A stretch of DNA of 64,000 nucleotides from Styela clava (GCF_964204865.1 NC_135251.1:15314001-15378000); one strand, 5' to 3'; shown: positions 1-13,114, counted from the first letter of the stretch. Notes: generated by a model from the sequence alone, not told the origin. Program-made: numbers and translations.

Positions 1-33
1 ACGAGTAGCAATTCCCATTTTCTTCGTGTTTAG

Positions 34-748
34 GTAAGGTATGGAGCGAAAAGGAAGAATGTCTGAGGCTAGAAAATGATGAGAAGATATCTGAAACAGT
101 ACGGAAAGCAAAAATGATTATGGAACGAGAGTTTGAGATAGAAAAAATAGAAATGAGAAAATCATTTGAAGCAGAAATGAACAAAAACATCACAGATGCA
201 GTTAATAAAATTTTGTCATCCATGATAAATGGTCAGTTTATTTATATTGTTTATAATGTGTACCAGACAAGACAAAAGCAAAATGTATTATTCTTAGAAT
301 TGCCACAACATACTTCAATTATATTTTACATACTTTAATATAGGTTTTCAATTCAGATACAAGAAGTGGAAGTGAGCTTGGGCTTATCGAGTCTTTTCAA
401 GCTATGGAACTTGATAATCAATTAATAGATCAATTGGCAGATCAGGATAAGGAGTCCAGCAGCAATGCTCTTATTGAGAATGATAATATACATGAAAATG
501 AAGTGACTAAAGAAGGAAGTTCGTTGAATGTTTTGTCTCAGATAATGGAACAATCTGATCAGGTTGAAATTCAGAAAGAAAATTACGATGGTGAGAAAAC
601 GTTGGAAAATCAGATCTTGAAAGAAATAATTGAGGAAGAATTAGGTGTGATAGGTTCAGATACATTGCAAAGTTCTTCAGATACACCGAGAGACTCTGAA
701 ATACACAATTTAATCTTGGAGAATTTGTCAGATGATGAGGTTCAGTAA
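34..748 (+). CDS. 3' terminal exons of an unidentified charged coiled-coil protein (partial)
   Basis: This is the end of a gene that enters from the left edge. Two exons join in frame: 34-231 (acceptor AG at 32-33, donor GT at 232) and 357-748 (acceptor CAG at 354-356), with a phase-1 junction that forms a GAT codon and a TAA stop at 746-748. The first exon encodes a K/E-rich, probably helical stretch (core REFEIEKIEMRKSF) of coiled-coil type. The second encodes about 130 residues rich in Glu, Asp, Ser and Gln with no Cys, probably disordered, ending ENLSDDEVQ. I do not recognise the family, and the domain that would identify it lies upstream of the window. The exon structure is well supported by phase; function is unknown. 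Confidence 0.6.
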
Positions 749-897
749 TACATCCATATCTGGCAGGGATATTGTGATTAAAAAAACTATATGAACATTA
801 ATTTGTTATAGTGACTAAACAACTAATTTATTTCTATCTTATTCGATTATTTGTGTTGCGCAATAATTTTGTTACCCATCTCTAATATGTTATATTA

Positions 898-1007
898 GGT
901 ACTCCTGAAGTATGCGCACCAAGATGTCGCATAACCTGAACCCTAACCTGGTACGCAATCTGAGTTCAGGTTGTGCACCATCTTGGTGCGCATACTTCAG
1001 GAGGTCC
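898..1007. mobile_element. Short foldback element, copy 1 (8-bp TSD)
   Basis: A 110-bp near-perfect inverted repeat. The left arm starts GGTACTCCTGAAGTATGCG and the right arm, read in reverse complement, starts GGACCTCCTGAAGTATGCG. It is flanked by exact 8-bp direct repeats TTATATTA at 890-897 and 1008-1015. Related copies lie at 27613-27771 and 47034-47248, with a fragment at 60078. It is non-coding and non-autonomous; the superfamily is not clear because the ends do not show the usual hAT CAG. Confidence 0.85.
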
Positions 1008-1315
1008 TTATATTAAATGTATCGACGCCAGAAAATATATTTCTGTTGAAGTATTGTTTGGATTCACTACCTAATGATTATCTATATAAAAAATGAGTTT
1101 TAGTTTTTTCGTGATACAACCTGAAATTTATACTATTAGTGACTTCATCAAACCTCTTGTCTATAGTTAACCGGAGAAATTCTACAGTTTTAGAGACACA
1201 TTTTAATAAAAGTAATAAAAAAGCTCAAAACATTTTGTTAAATATGGTTTGAAGTCTCCCTCTGTACACCATATATATTTATTCAATATTTTGTAGATCA
1301 GGTTATAATAATAAA

Positions 1316-2095
1316 ATGGGTAAGGTCAAAAAGGAAATCCCTGAAGATACTGACGCAGACAAATCAGCTGATGCAAGCTTTCTTACTGAGAATAAAAAGA
1401 CCTACGATGAACTTCTGGTACATTTGAATCCAATATCGAAACCACTTGCTTCAAGGAAGCTCACAAGGAGATTGTACAAGTGAGTATTATGTTTCAATAC
1501 TTAAGGTCGATACCTCGTTCTCAACCTAAGACTTATCAGTCTTAGTTATTAGGTGGCAGTTGTGTATGTCACCTACAGTATATTCGTAATATAACATTGG
1601 CTAGATTCCATCCTCTTAATTATGAAGTGGAAATAAACTTGATTTCTTCTTAAAAAATCGTGTATTACGTTTAGTTATATTTTAAACGGTATTCCTGGCA
1701 TTACCAGTTGTAGGTAGAAGTGATTTTAAGATCATTTGTTGGGAGTAAGTCTCAGAAATATATGTTTTTACTTATTCAGATGTGTCAAAAAGGCATCTAA
1801 GGAAAAAAAATTGCGAAGAGGGGTCAAAGAAGTTCAAAAGTTTTTGAAGAAAGGCGAGAGGGGGTTTGTGGTGTTTGCTGGAGACACCAGGCCAATTGAA
1901 GTGATGTGTCACCTGCCAATATTTTGTGAAGAAACGGACATTCCATATTGCTATGTGCCAGCAAAAGCTGATCTCGGTTCAGCAACAGGATCGAAAAGGC
2001 CAACATGTTGCCTCCTAGTAAAGGAGGATTCTGCATATGAAGACAGTTATAAAGAATGCCTGAAAGATATAAAAAAGTTGCCACCACCTGTTTGA
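1316..2095 (+). CDS. NHP2: H/ACA ribonucleoprotein subunit NHP2 (L7Ae family)
   Basis: Two coding exons, 1316-1479 and 1780-2095 (donor GTGAGT at 1480, acceptor CAG at 1777-1779, phase 2), give 159 residues, close to the usual 150-160 for animal NHP2. NHP2 is a core protein of box H/ACA snoRNPs and telomerase RNP; with dyskerin, NOP10 and GAR1 it supports rRNA pseudouridylation in nucleoli and Cajal bodies. The L7Ae RNA-binding fold fills most of exon 2, with the family signatures VFAGDTRPIEVMCHLP and DLGSATGSKRPTC and the C-terminal KKLPPPV tail. The N-terminal 30 residues are charged and variable, as in other NHP2 proteins. The ATG at 1316 is the first in frame and gives the family length. 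A TTTTGTAG acceptor-like motif lies just upstream, so a 5'UTR intron or a spliced leader site is possible. Confidence 0.96.
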
Positions 2096-2194
2096 CATAT
2101 GCCTAAAAACAGATATATTCAGCATGGATACATCAACTGACTTGAATCCAATGCCATGTCCGATACTTTACATTGGACCCAATGATATTTTACT

Positions 2195-2200
2195 AATAAA
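2195..2200 (+). terminator. Likely NHP2 poly(A) signal
   Basis: Canonical AATAAA about 100 bp downstream of the NHP2 stop codon and on the same strand. No direct evidence of cleavage. Confidence 0.5.
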
Positions 2201-2602
2201 TATCTGATAATGAATTTTCGAGACACTGCCAGTTTAATATCAACTAACTTTTTTTTAACAAGGCAAACAATCATTTTTTTGAAAAATATACACTGAATTG
2301 GACAAGACATGATTAAGAACTTGGATGTTATAGTTGGGGACATACTAAGAGATTAGAAATAAGCAGTTTATTTTGGACAGCCCCCTGAATTTCCCAGTTT
2401 TAAATATGCTGGTACACGAAATGGTAGAACGCATAGCTTTCAAAATTTATTTTTCTCAACGATGATCACCATAGAAGCTACTTTGGTTCATTCAACTACA
2501 TGTCAATATAAAATGATACATCTGTTCACAGGATTTCATTCGAATCGGCATACACTGGCTGAATGCGACTATTGCTTAGGGTTCACAACTAATGGTCCAA
2601 AG

Positions 2603-3352
2603 TATAGATGTACCGATACTACTTTTGTCACCGATACCAGCTAAAAACGCTGATACCGATATTTAAAAAAAACGATACTCCGATGCTATGTAATTATTAC
2701 CTCAAGTGTGCAGGGCAGACTGGTTGAAACAATAGTCCATGAGCATCATTCATAGTGCCCATCATTTCAAATTGAATGTTGAAAAAGAGATATATCACAA
2801 AATAAAAAAATTGATGTTTGGGATTCAGATGCATTGTGTACTGACGCTAGTAATCTCCGTGTTCATTTAGAAAACTCTTAGAGTTAGCTACCATGAGTAG
2901 TAATATAAATACATATTTAGCCTATTATTCCTATCAAACTGATACATTGAGTAAGGTACGCAGGATTTTTTGCCAATAGAATGTCGTATTTTGTATTTTA
3001 CGCACTGGAAAATCCACTAACATTCGATTGATATATTTCTTCAAAATTACCATGTAATATTAAAAATGTCAATATAAAACTTTAACAACTAAAATAGCCA
3101 TATTATTCGAGCTAGTTTGACTGATAAATAGATAAAACAGGTCAGAATCCTATTCCCGTTTCTACGCGCCGGGGTAGGACGTGCATGGCTCATAGTTCAC
3201 GATCTCTCCATGCAAAATAAAATTTTAACACCGGTTTTCTGACTTTTAAAACATTCTGTATCTTATTAAAAGATAAACATATCAGTATACATTTAGCCGA
3301 TACAGATACAATACCGATATCGAACAATTGGCCGATACCCGATACATCTCTA
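2603..3352. mobile_element. Non-autonomous hAT-like element, copy 1 of a tandem pair
   Basis: Begins TATAGATGTACCGATAC and ends with the inverse, GATACATCTCTA, with subterminal CCGATACCGATA repeats, the style of many hAT elements. Flanks are GTCCAAAG (2595-2602) and CTCCAAAG (3353-3360), 7 of 8 identical. Internal sequence is clearly homologous to the adjacent longer copy. No transposase reading frame is visible. Confidence 0.8.
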
Positions 3353-3360
3353 CTCCAAAG

Positions 3361-4602
3361 TAGAGATGTACCGATACCACTTTTGTCGCCGATACCGATA
3401 CCGATCCGATACCAGCTAAAAAAGCCGATACCGATACCGATATGCCGATACTACAGAAAGGCCGATATTACCGATATTCCGATACCGATACTATGTAAAT
3501 ATTACTTGATTAGGTGTGCTGTGTAGGGCAGACGGGTTAAAACAATGGTCTTTGAGCGTTGTTCATAGTACACATTATTTCAGATCGAAAAAAAGATATA
3601 TCACATAATATGAAATTAATGTTTGGTGTTTGCTTTAACTGGTTAAGATACACTGTACAGTAACGCTAGTAATCTCGGTGTTCAATTAGAAAACTCATAA
3701 GCCGGGATGTCCAATTTGAATTTAATGTTAATATCGCGTCCTTCGAATATCTTTATTCGTGTTTAAAAGAATATCGAATATCACCCACACATTCTAGAGC
3801 CGCCGTCCTACGTTCAAATTGAAAGCATTTTTCAAATATTTTATTTCGTGGCTAATCGTAATCGTCGACGCAATAAGTCAAAGCCAACATGAAAGAATAT
3901 CAATCAGCACCGACCAAAAGAAGGCCTACATATAACCGTCGAGGATGTTTTTTTACTTTACTATTTTATATTATTATACAATTGCCATCAGATATTTTGA
4001 GACAGTCTAGGACTCTAGGCCCTCTGGGACTAGGCGGTCATGTCAATATATCTATAAAGAAATTGTGTAGTTAAACAAAATTAATATCTGCGTAGAGGGA
4101 TAATTGTGTCGGAATTCAGTTTATCGATGTCGCCGGACTAAATGACACTCGTACTTGACGACAAACAGTCAAGAATTTATACCCGTGCCAAAAGTCCATG
4201 TGCCGTTAATAAGGACCCCAATTCCACTGTATGATTTAAAACTGGGCGCCTAATTTCTTTTTGTTATGTGCCGTGTTGATATATTTCTTCATAATTACTA
4301 TGTAATATTAAAAATGTCAATATAAAAATTTGACAGCGAAAATAGCTAAAAATACGTGAATCCTATTCTCTCGCGGGGGTAGGGACATGTATGGCTCATA
4401 GCTCACGATCTCTCCAGACAAAAAATGAATTAAAAAGTAGTATTCCAACTTATCTTTTAAAACATTCTGGACCATATCAAAAAGGTAAATATATCGGAAA
4501 TATCGGCCTTAATCTAACCGATACCGATACATGGCCGATACCGAAAAAATGACCGATATTGCCGATACCGATACCCGATACCGATACATCGGTACATCTC
4601 TA
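3361..4602. mobile_element. Non-autonomous hAT-like element, copy 2 of a tandem pair
   Basis: Starts TAGAGATGTACCGATACC and ends GGTACATCTCTA, again with CCGATA-type subterminal repeats. Exact 8-bp duplication CTCCAAAG at 3353-3360 and 4603-4610. It shares left and right portions with copy 1 (2603-3352) but carries about 500 bp of extra internal sequence around 3700-4260. The longest internal ORF (about 3889-4074) looks like noise. Confidence 0.88.
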
Positions 4603-4610
4603 CTCCAAAG

Positions 4611-6489
4611 TAGTTGACAGGATTGTCCAAAACTAATAGAATATCAGAGTATTCGAATAATTTTTTCAGCTAATTTTAGAAAAATGGCCACCTTTCGCCG
4701 ACATCGAGGTGTTTTGTTTTCGAGGAATACCTTCAAACGATTTTCTGCACTTTGTCAAGTATATATTGTAATTGTAACGACGATTAAATAGAACAGTTCT
4801 CTTCGTTCTATTTTTCTGTGCGACACATATTGTTGCGACATATTTGCACGGTTGCGTCGTGGACATCGCCGACAGTTCCGTGCAAGGCTTCCACCTAATT
4901 TACGTATTTATTTCCAGTTACGTTGAAAAATTGAGAATTGTGTAAAGCCCCAATCAATAATCAAACGCCCTCTCATTTAGAAAGAATCCACTCCAGCCTA
5001 TCCCGTGCCACTACATCGGTCCTGCACTTCGCCAACCAAAGTGGAATCAAAATTTGATGAAATAAGTATCATGTACTTTTAAATGAAGCGCGTTTGACAC
5101 AATTCAGTAAATTTCTTGAAAACGATGCAACCAAGGTCAGATATTAAATAAGTTGTGTTCATGTGATTATAATACCCATACCATATGATACCCAATAAAT
5201 CGTCGCAAGTCCGAAAAAACAAGTTGATTTATAAGGAAACATATTTTTTTCCATTTCCCGCAAATAATTTTGATAACAATATTAAAAGAATCGACTTTCC
5301 CATGGGATGATTCTCTATTGCGAAAAATATTCAAATCCATGACCGATGCCATCATTTAAAATGCCTCTTTTATTAATTTAATTATGTTCAAGACAACTCA
5401 CGGTAAATTAAAGCATTACTCCTGGACTACTCTGGACATAAAATTTGTGGTAAACTGCCCAATTATAATCAATTTTTGATACTTATTTACGTACCTATGA
5501 AAAAATAAAGTTATTACTACTCGTATTCTTGCGATGTTATGATCGCCGGTGAAAAAATACCAAGATCCGTAATAGAATCTCAATGAATACTATCTATTTT
5601 AGTACAATAATAAATTGATTCAATCTACCTAACATTGGTTAGCTTACATCCATCATGATTCGAAAAAACACGAAATTTTGGCGATTTACAACGTCTAAAA
5701 TATCGTTTTTATTTGTCACTGTGCTGTTGCGTTTAAGGACGATTTTGCAGACTTGGATTACTTGCAATTGAAACACATTCTTCCAGGTTTTATCTTAAGC
5801 TACTGCGATTCATTCTTTTCATACTCTCCAACAGTTTTTGAAGAGGTTTCATGAGTAATATCAAAACAAAAATTAAAAATAAATTTGAGGAAATGCTGGT
5901 CGAATTCTAATAGCCAGGTCGGAGATAACAGTTATTCCGTTATTTACTGTATGGAAATCCCTCCATACACTAAGAAACGCTTCTATTGCTTGATTTATTT
6001 TAGAATATTGAGATCAATAATTTCGAATGTATTCAAAGTAGTTAATTATTCCCGGCCAACCATGGTAGTTCGATTTTCACAACCAAACTACGTTAATTTT
6101 TCAAAGTATAATCGGATTTTGAGTAGGTTTTATTTGCAAGCAGAGTAGAAAATATTCGCAGTTTAAGACAGATCGATGGATTATTACACTTAATCATGAT
6201 TATATATTAGCAAAATAAAAAGTCATTTAAAAGAACATGAATAATCTGAACAAGTACTGGAATTCATATTTGATTCAGTCTGTGAGCTCTAAAACACAAC
6301 CAGCACAGATGAAGTGCAGGATAAGGAACTCAAATAATAGGATTTTGACATCGTGTGGCAGGTTGTTCGACATTCCATCAGTGCCTTGTAGTCGATTACC
6401 AAGCAGTTTGGTAACGAACTTCCGGCACAAACATTCCAGCAGTTGAGTCCTTTCAATTCAATGATATCAACCGTTTGGATACTACATGA
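4611..6489. other. Intergenic region, no gene recognised
   Basis: AT-rich sequence between the tandem hAT pair and the VPS33B stop codon. Only short ORFs without splice support or recognisable motifs are present on either strand. It should hold the VPS33B 3'UTR. Confidence 0.5.
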
Positions 6490-9400
6490 CTAGTTATGTG
6501 AAGGTCGTTCTATAAAAGAATTCAACATCCTTGTTCCATTGATAATTGCAGTGGTAGCAATAATAAATCTGTATCCATTTTTCCTTCCCAAAAATCTTAA
6601 TGCCGCTATTTCAGAGTATGTAACACCTCCAATAAAATAAACCAACACCACTTTTGATGACGAGTCTGTTCCAAATCCCCCACTCCCAGCACCTTTGCCT
6701 TTCGCAGATTTAGCTTCTAAACGTTCAAAGCACTTTCCTGGTAAATGGCGCATTACATCTTCTAGTCCACCCCAACCTTGTCTTTGCAATGCTTGCTCCA
6801 CGAGCCTGTCATAATGAGAAAAAATATAATTCAGACCCAAGTTAAAAACAATAGTATGGTATAATGATCATTCAATTAATTATTAGTGAGCAAATACAAA
6901 TCGCATTTGTGTAAGTTAGAGTTATAGTATATCTTGATATCATATATTCATGATCTTGTACCGTAACGGAAGGCATGTGATGAGGCAGAGATAGGAACAT
7001 GGAGTTACCAAGTTAAACTATTAAGTATATATATAGCCTAAACCAGGAGTGCTCAGCATGGGGCATGCATGCCCTATGTGGCACGCCATAAGATTAAACG
7101 TGGCACGCCAAAGGTTTGGTACAAAGTAATGTATCTATTTATAATAAATCATATTAACTCAAGTTAAAACAAAAAAACTTAAATCGTTGTGTTTATTCAC
7201 ACATTGCTAGATTGTGGCCGTGTTATCAAAAGGTAGTAGGTAAAAATAAGGCCAACCTACAGTAGCGAGCAGTTACTAGTTAGGTATAGGTAAAACATGA
7301 TTATTCTGACTAGTAAAATAAACCCTGTTGGGTGTTTTAATAATTTAAATCAGCAAATTCATTCAAACATGCAGAGCATTTAGATTCAGTAGTTTGCATC
7401 TCTATCTCCTCTGAATCCCAACATTTCAAATTTGGCCCATCACAAATATCATCAAAACAGCAGTTTTTCATGACATTAAAATATTTCAGTAAATAGGTAT
7501 TCATTATTATGTTTACAATACCAACAATTATTTAAAAATTTCAAACGTGACATGGCACAAGAAAAGATTATTCTGACAATTTTGGCATGTATGCTCATTT
7601 GAGTTGTGCACCCCTGGCTCAAATCATGTTATACTGATATTAGAAGGTGGAGATTTTGATACAACAGCTCAAAGAACAGGTCCAACAATCAATTCAGTAA
7701 TTTGGATTAGATAATGTAACTGTTCAAATGCAATTTGTCAAATATTTGCTGTATTTTTAAAATCAAAGCTTAACAAAATTACTAAAAACTCAAATATTAA
7801 TCTATTATTATCAAATATTATTTACTTCACTTGTTTTATATGAAAACTGCCAACATGTCAATATCCCAAATATACACCTGCTTAAATCAAATATATTTTG
7901 TCCTTATCGTTATCCATCTCCGTCACAGAAACCACCACTCACCTGCATGTCAATGGAACGTACGCACCACCAAAAACATAGGCCATATCTTCTGGATTTT
8001 TCAGGTTATATTGTCCCGCAGTATTTTTTGGAATGAGACTTAACTTCTTACTGACGGTTCTAAACCAGTCTCGCTTCTGTAGAGAAGCTAATGAGCTAGC
8101 AACGTATGATACAGCAGGACCCATCACTGCCTTTTCAGCATATTTATTGAGGTTTGCTTCAATGGAAGTTGTTGACTGCCCTTCTTTTTGTGCCTCTGTT
8201 AACAAGCCTGCCTGTAAAACCAAAATTTGGTGGGATGACAAGTAGGCAAGAAACGCTAATAGGTAAATTTTCTTGTTCTCACTGATACTTTAAAACTCAT
8301 ATCAGGCTTTTCTCAATGTGATTGGCACTATGTCTACATAATAAAGTCGTGTTAAATGCCACATAGCTAAACAATTCCTTTGTAATCTGAATTTCTTTTA
8401 CTAGAATGCAGTGAATACATTTAAGTCATACAAGAATCAATTAGATTTTAACACAAATTTGAAAAGCTTCTTACCTTCTTCAAATTAAATAAAGTCAACA
8501 TATATTCATAGCCATAACTCTGGAGAAATTGGTGTCGAATGTTTTGTAGATCCTTAGGTAATAAACCACTAGATGTGCATGAGAGTAAGCAAATCAACCT
8601 TAATGTTAACAATATGTCATACTGTCGATGAATGCATTCCTCCACATAAGACATGCACTCTCTTGACTCAACTCCTTCTAGTAGGTCTGAAATCATAAAA
8701 TACAGGTACAATTGGTTAACTTAATCTATTATACAACTTGATTGTTAAAAACTAGAATTATTGAGAATCATTAACATTTTCTATTGCACTGATGATGTAT
8801 TGTACCCAGATGGAGATTAGCCAGATAATCCTGATTAGGTCTATATTTGATCAATACAGAATTTATTTTCTATACCCAATACCAAGAATTTATTTTCTAT
8901 ACCCAATACCATGGTGTGGTTCGACACCGATATCAAAAATATACCATAAATAAAATTAATGACAAACTCATATTAAGAGAATAGAAAAATAAAGAAAAAA
9001 TTTTCATCTCTATAATATTAAGGTCTGTTTCATGGCCCAAAATTTATTGAGAAGCATCAAAATACTGTATTTTTGGTCCTGATTATGTATCTTTGATATA
9101 GATAGAATCACCCATACAATACACTTACAGTAGACACACTGCAGTGAAGCGAAAACTTGATATTTTGATAGTATGGGTATAAACAATTTGATGGCAAAGA
9201 TATAAATTTACTTCACATTGACACAGGAGTCCATACATTATGATTATGCTATCACCAGCTCAATACATGACATAGGAAATATTCAAAATAAGCGAAATAA
9301 GATGAGAGTCGCTAAAATATGCACTTCAAAGTATTTATCACTTACGATGCTCAATCCTAAGAACATCTTGTAGATCCCCTTTCTTGAGCGAACCTTTCGT

Positions 9401-11879
9401 TTTGCTTTTCAGAATCACCTCACTAGCACCTATGTGTAATGTTATTGATCTATGCACCTGCTTTAATCCCTTCAGATCTTCTTGGACAAATTTCTGCATG
9501 GAGTTAGAAAATTGACAAAATTTAGTTATGGAAAAATCCCCATAATAAATATATTTACATGTTAAATGGGTAAGGATGACCCAGGAATGCTTATAAAGAT
9601 GAGTTTGAGGAAGTTGGCGCAACAGAAACACACCATCAATAACAATAAAAACAATAGATGCATGGATATGAATACTCTTGAATGCCAAAAACGTCAAGTT
9701 TTTCAGTTGGACCTTCGTAAAATTGCTAAATAATAATGCCTCTCCATCTTACCATATGTGTCATGATGAAGAGTCACTCTTTCATGAATAATGGATCAAA
9801 ACAAAATATAAAACAAAAAGTACCTTCAAATTGCTCAATTCTTTCATGTCATGTCTCTTGTCATATCCAGCTTGAACCTCTTTTGCTTTCACACTCAAAA
9901 ATTGAAACACATTAGTGAAATGTCTGAAAAGAAATAATATTATGAAATACGTCAGATTTATAGCTGAGTATAAAATATTTTGTGAGTTATTTTGTATTTT
10001 AAACTACATATTACCTATCTCTTATTTCTTGAAAAATCTCATCACTAGAATTTAACACAGTTTTAACACTCTTCTCTGACCCAGTCACCTCTTCTCCAAA
10101 TTCTATCACTCCACATTTGATTTCAAATATGTCATCCAATAAGCCTTCATATGTGACCTACACAATAAATTGACATGAACATTACATTGCAAAGTATATG
10201 GCAGCACTGTGGCATTTCACTTTCAGGTTTATTGAACATATCCAGTGGTCATCAGCATGCAAATGTTGGCATGTTGCTTTCATCACTTAATTAAGAATCA
10301 ATCTTCAAATGTTTTCCAGGGGGGTAATTTTTTGCATTCATACATTTTTAATTTCAAGAGGTTGATTGTGATCATGTTACAACTTCAGCATATCGATAAT
10401 TGAAGAGACCTACATATCTAGTAAGCTGAATATATCTAGTAAGCATGTTGGTGAAGACCTAAAATTTAGGCAATTTTAGACAAGATCATAAAGAAAACAT
10501 CTGCTTCAACCACATTCTTTCAACAAATGTATGTACCTGTGAACAAAGTGGTGTAACATAGTCGACATCTCTATCTATCAATACAAGATGTCCAATATTG
10601 GTCTCCAATGAAGTTCGTTTTTCTTCCAATTCAACTGTCAGTGTTTTAACAAGATCATCAACCATCGAAGCAGAATTTCCTTGACCATAAATGTTTGGAA
10701 TAGAACCAAAAATCGCTTGCAAGTTTACAATAGATCGTGCAACTGTGTGCAACCATGTCTGATCTCCATCCTGAATTACAAAATAGAAAACTGGTAGCCA
10801 TCTTTTAGCTCTTAGTTTCGAATTAGGGGGTGCCTCCTCTCCATATTTAGGTCTGCCTGTTAGAACTAAATTATTACAAAAATATGATTTTCTTAAAACC
10901 TTGAAATGTGACATAAGCTAATTTGCATTGTGTAGGTTAATAGTTGCTTTAAACCGAATCCCATATGATCAGAGAACAAATTGCATGGAACTATGCAATA
11001 AAAAATAAACGATACTTTCATATGCATCATAAGTGAAATAAAATGAAAGAATGGTAGGAGCTTGATTAGTTTTGTGTTAATCTCCATCCCTAATTGGTGT
11101 ATGCCCTTACATAGGGCCGCCAATGAATTGAGTGCCCTTTCGAGTGGGATTTATTCATATAGGCTCAATAACTTCTTTAGTTTTAAATAAATTACCATAA
11201 AAAATGAGTTTAAGAGTTGAGGTAATTCCAGTGACACAATATCAACATCTACAGGGATTAAATCAATATGTAGATCTTCTATTGTTAAAAATCCTATAAC
11301 ACCTTCTTGTTCTAGCACCATTTCACAAATAGACAAACGTCTTGGAACCATCAAAACTCTATATTTTCGAAGTTTTTCTGAAAAATATCAAAGAAAATTA
11401 AATAATAATTTGATGTTTAATAATAATTTGAAAATTTTGATGTGCAAATCAGTACAGTAGTAGGTGCTTTCATGAATCACTATGTCATGATGTGGATCTG
11501 CAGCTATTGTCTGTCAGGTTTCACGGGAATCTGAACTTATATTGTCATAACAGGTAATAATAAAGAAATTTTCACCTGATCGTTTGTCCGATAGTACATG
11601 TGCAGCAATATGCTTCATATTGTTTATTTCGGGACGTACAATATAAACTCGTTGATCACATCCTCCAAGTATTTCCTTATGCTCCAATTTGAATATTTTA
11701 TCTACTCCTCGTTGCTTTAGAAAAGTTAAGCCAGTCAGCCGATCAAGAGGTGTCATAAGATCTGGATCTATGACCAAGTCCTTTTTTCCATAGAAGTTTT
11801 CAAGCAAGACTGTGAGCTGTTCTTGAGCATAATCCTTCAACACGCTCATATCAGGAATTTTCGGTTGCATAGACGACAT
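6490..11879 (-). CDS. VPS33B: VPS33B, Sec1/Munc18-family tethering protein
   Basis: Complete gene of nine coding exons: 11879-11576, 11377-11196, 10770-10537, 10157-10015, 9923-9824, 9493-9346, 8686-8475, 8211-7943 and 6805-6490. All junctions are GT-AG and phase-consistent, giving 635 residues (human VPS33B is 617). VPS33B is the SM-protein half of the VPS33B-VIPAS39 complex, which acts in late endosomal, lysosomal and granule/apical trafficking by engaging SNAREs. Matches run along the whole length: an N-terminal [20 protein letters not shown] segment, [27 protein letters not shown]-type [34 protein letters not shown] and C-terminal [20 protein letters not shown]. The LKGLKQ and AGLLTE signatures favour VPS33B over VPS33A. 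A Gly/Ser/Lys-rich loop before the last block (about residue 565) is lineage-specific. Intron 8 contains a hAT-like insertion. Confidence 0.95.
7044..7616. mobile_element. hAT-like non-autonomous element in VPS33B intron 8
   Basis: Begins CAGGAGTGCTCAGCATGGGG and ends in the inverse of CAGGGGTGCACAACTC, so the termini match the CAGGnGTGCnCA pattern. Flanking octamers GCCTAAAC and GCTCAAAT agree at about 6 of 8 positions, an aged target duplication. It contains GTGGCACGCCA motifs but no transposase frame. Confidence 0.65.
8858..8911. repeat. 27-bp direct tandem duplication
   Basis: The unit, starting AGAATTTATTTTCTATACCC, occurs twice back to back at 8858-8884 and 8885-8911 with no mismatch. 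It lies inside VPS33B intron 6. Confidence 0.9.
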
Positions 11880-12639
11880 CTTTCAGTCTTTCCTTTAATA
11901 TTGAATTACATGAATTACTGGATCACAAATCACATGAAATTATAGATTCACATTCCTCCAATACTAGAAAACCAGGATGTTTTATGATATCTTATTATAT
12001 TATCAGACTACCGTACCTGTGCTGTTGATATAACCAAGTTTCGAATATTAATTAATTGAATCTTTAAGCAAGGTCACACACGCATTCTGACATTCTTTCT
12101 GTTCTTTTGGAAATCAAAATAAATAACCTCAATCTATTGCCTTATTGCAGTATTGGGCCAGGCCCAAATACTGAAATATATTGAGCCACCGCCATACTCC
12201 CATAGCCATGGCCCATACTGCCATAGGCAACCCGGTCTCGGAAACTTAAAGTTAAAGCAGTCAAGTCAATACAGCAATACTGCAAAATGCAGATATGGTA
12301 AATGAAATCAAATTCAGAAATTAACGACTGGCAGACTGGAATCAATTGAGATACGGTAGCATATGAACTGTATACAAGACTGAAATGGTGAAAGAGGGCA
12401 TCAATGTTTATGTGGTACCGGTACAGTTTTATGCCCACAATCAGACAATGAAATGTTAATGCTGTGCCGTAATATATGAGAAAAGAGACAATCTATCCAC
12501 ACGCAATTTACTATTATTGCCAAAATTGAGCTTACATATTACAGTATTCCAGTATTATCAAAATAAGTCGAAGCTTTATAGAAGATAAGCTTACTCGCAA
12601 TGCGAGTCCGCAATGCAGCAATGGAACTCAACACTGTGC
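11880..12639. other. VPS33B upstream region
   Basis: Should contain the VPS33B 5'UTR and promoter. There is an odd run of CCATA/CATGGCCCATACTGCC motifs at about 12150-12240. No gene or clear TATA box seen. Confidence 0.35.
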
Positions 12640-12960
12640 TTTTTTTACCTATCGATATCGATCGGTAAGTACTTTGATAGGTATATGTCTGTCTGTTTGT
12701 TGTTAGACACTTTCGTATGTTACGCGATATCTCACGAAAGCGAGTGTGAATCTGCTCCAAATTTTGCATGTGCATTCATCATATCTCTGACCAAAAGCCT
12801 GTTGATTTTGGATGAATGATAATTCGATGTCGTATAATTAGCGAGTTATTAATTAATTAGTGATGGGACACGCGGTGTCGCTATCGAGTCAGAGCGGAGA
12901 ATACACACCGCTAGATCGATAAGTCGGCGGTCTTCGATCGCTATCTCGTTTCCTTCATCA
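12640..12960. repeat. Dispersed repeat 'TATCGAT/GTCTGTCTG', copy 1
   Basis: Starts near CTATCGATATCGATCGGTAA, runs through a GTCTGTCTGTTTG tract, then GCGATATCTCACG, TCCAAATTTTGCATGTGC and GTCGTATAATTAGCGAGTTA blocks, and ends near AGATCGATAAGTCGGCGG. The same blocks in the same order recur at 24075-24850 and 25317-25570. ATCGAT-rich ends suggest a non-autonomous DNA element; no clear target duplication was found. Confidence 0.75.
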
Positions 12961-13114
12961 ATCTGTCAATGAACTTGATTAATCCTGTAATCAGAGTCAT
13001 ACTTTCTTACTACAACTCTTCGAGTTTTCCTTTTTTTTTTTTTACTTGATCGTTACCTTTTCTTTTGGAAAAATTATCCATGTTGTGGCTTACAAGAATC
13101 AAACAAAGTCGTAA

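Noticed and set aside
4666-4866. 66-residue minus-strand ORF after the hAT pair
   Set aside because: No splice partner, no recognisable motif, and stop-codon spacing is what is expected by chance.
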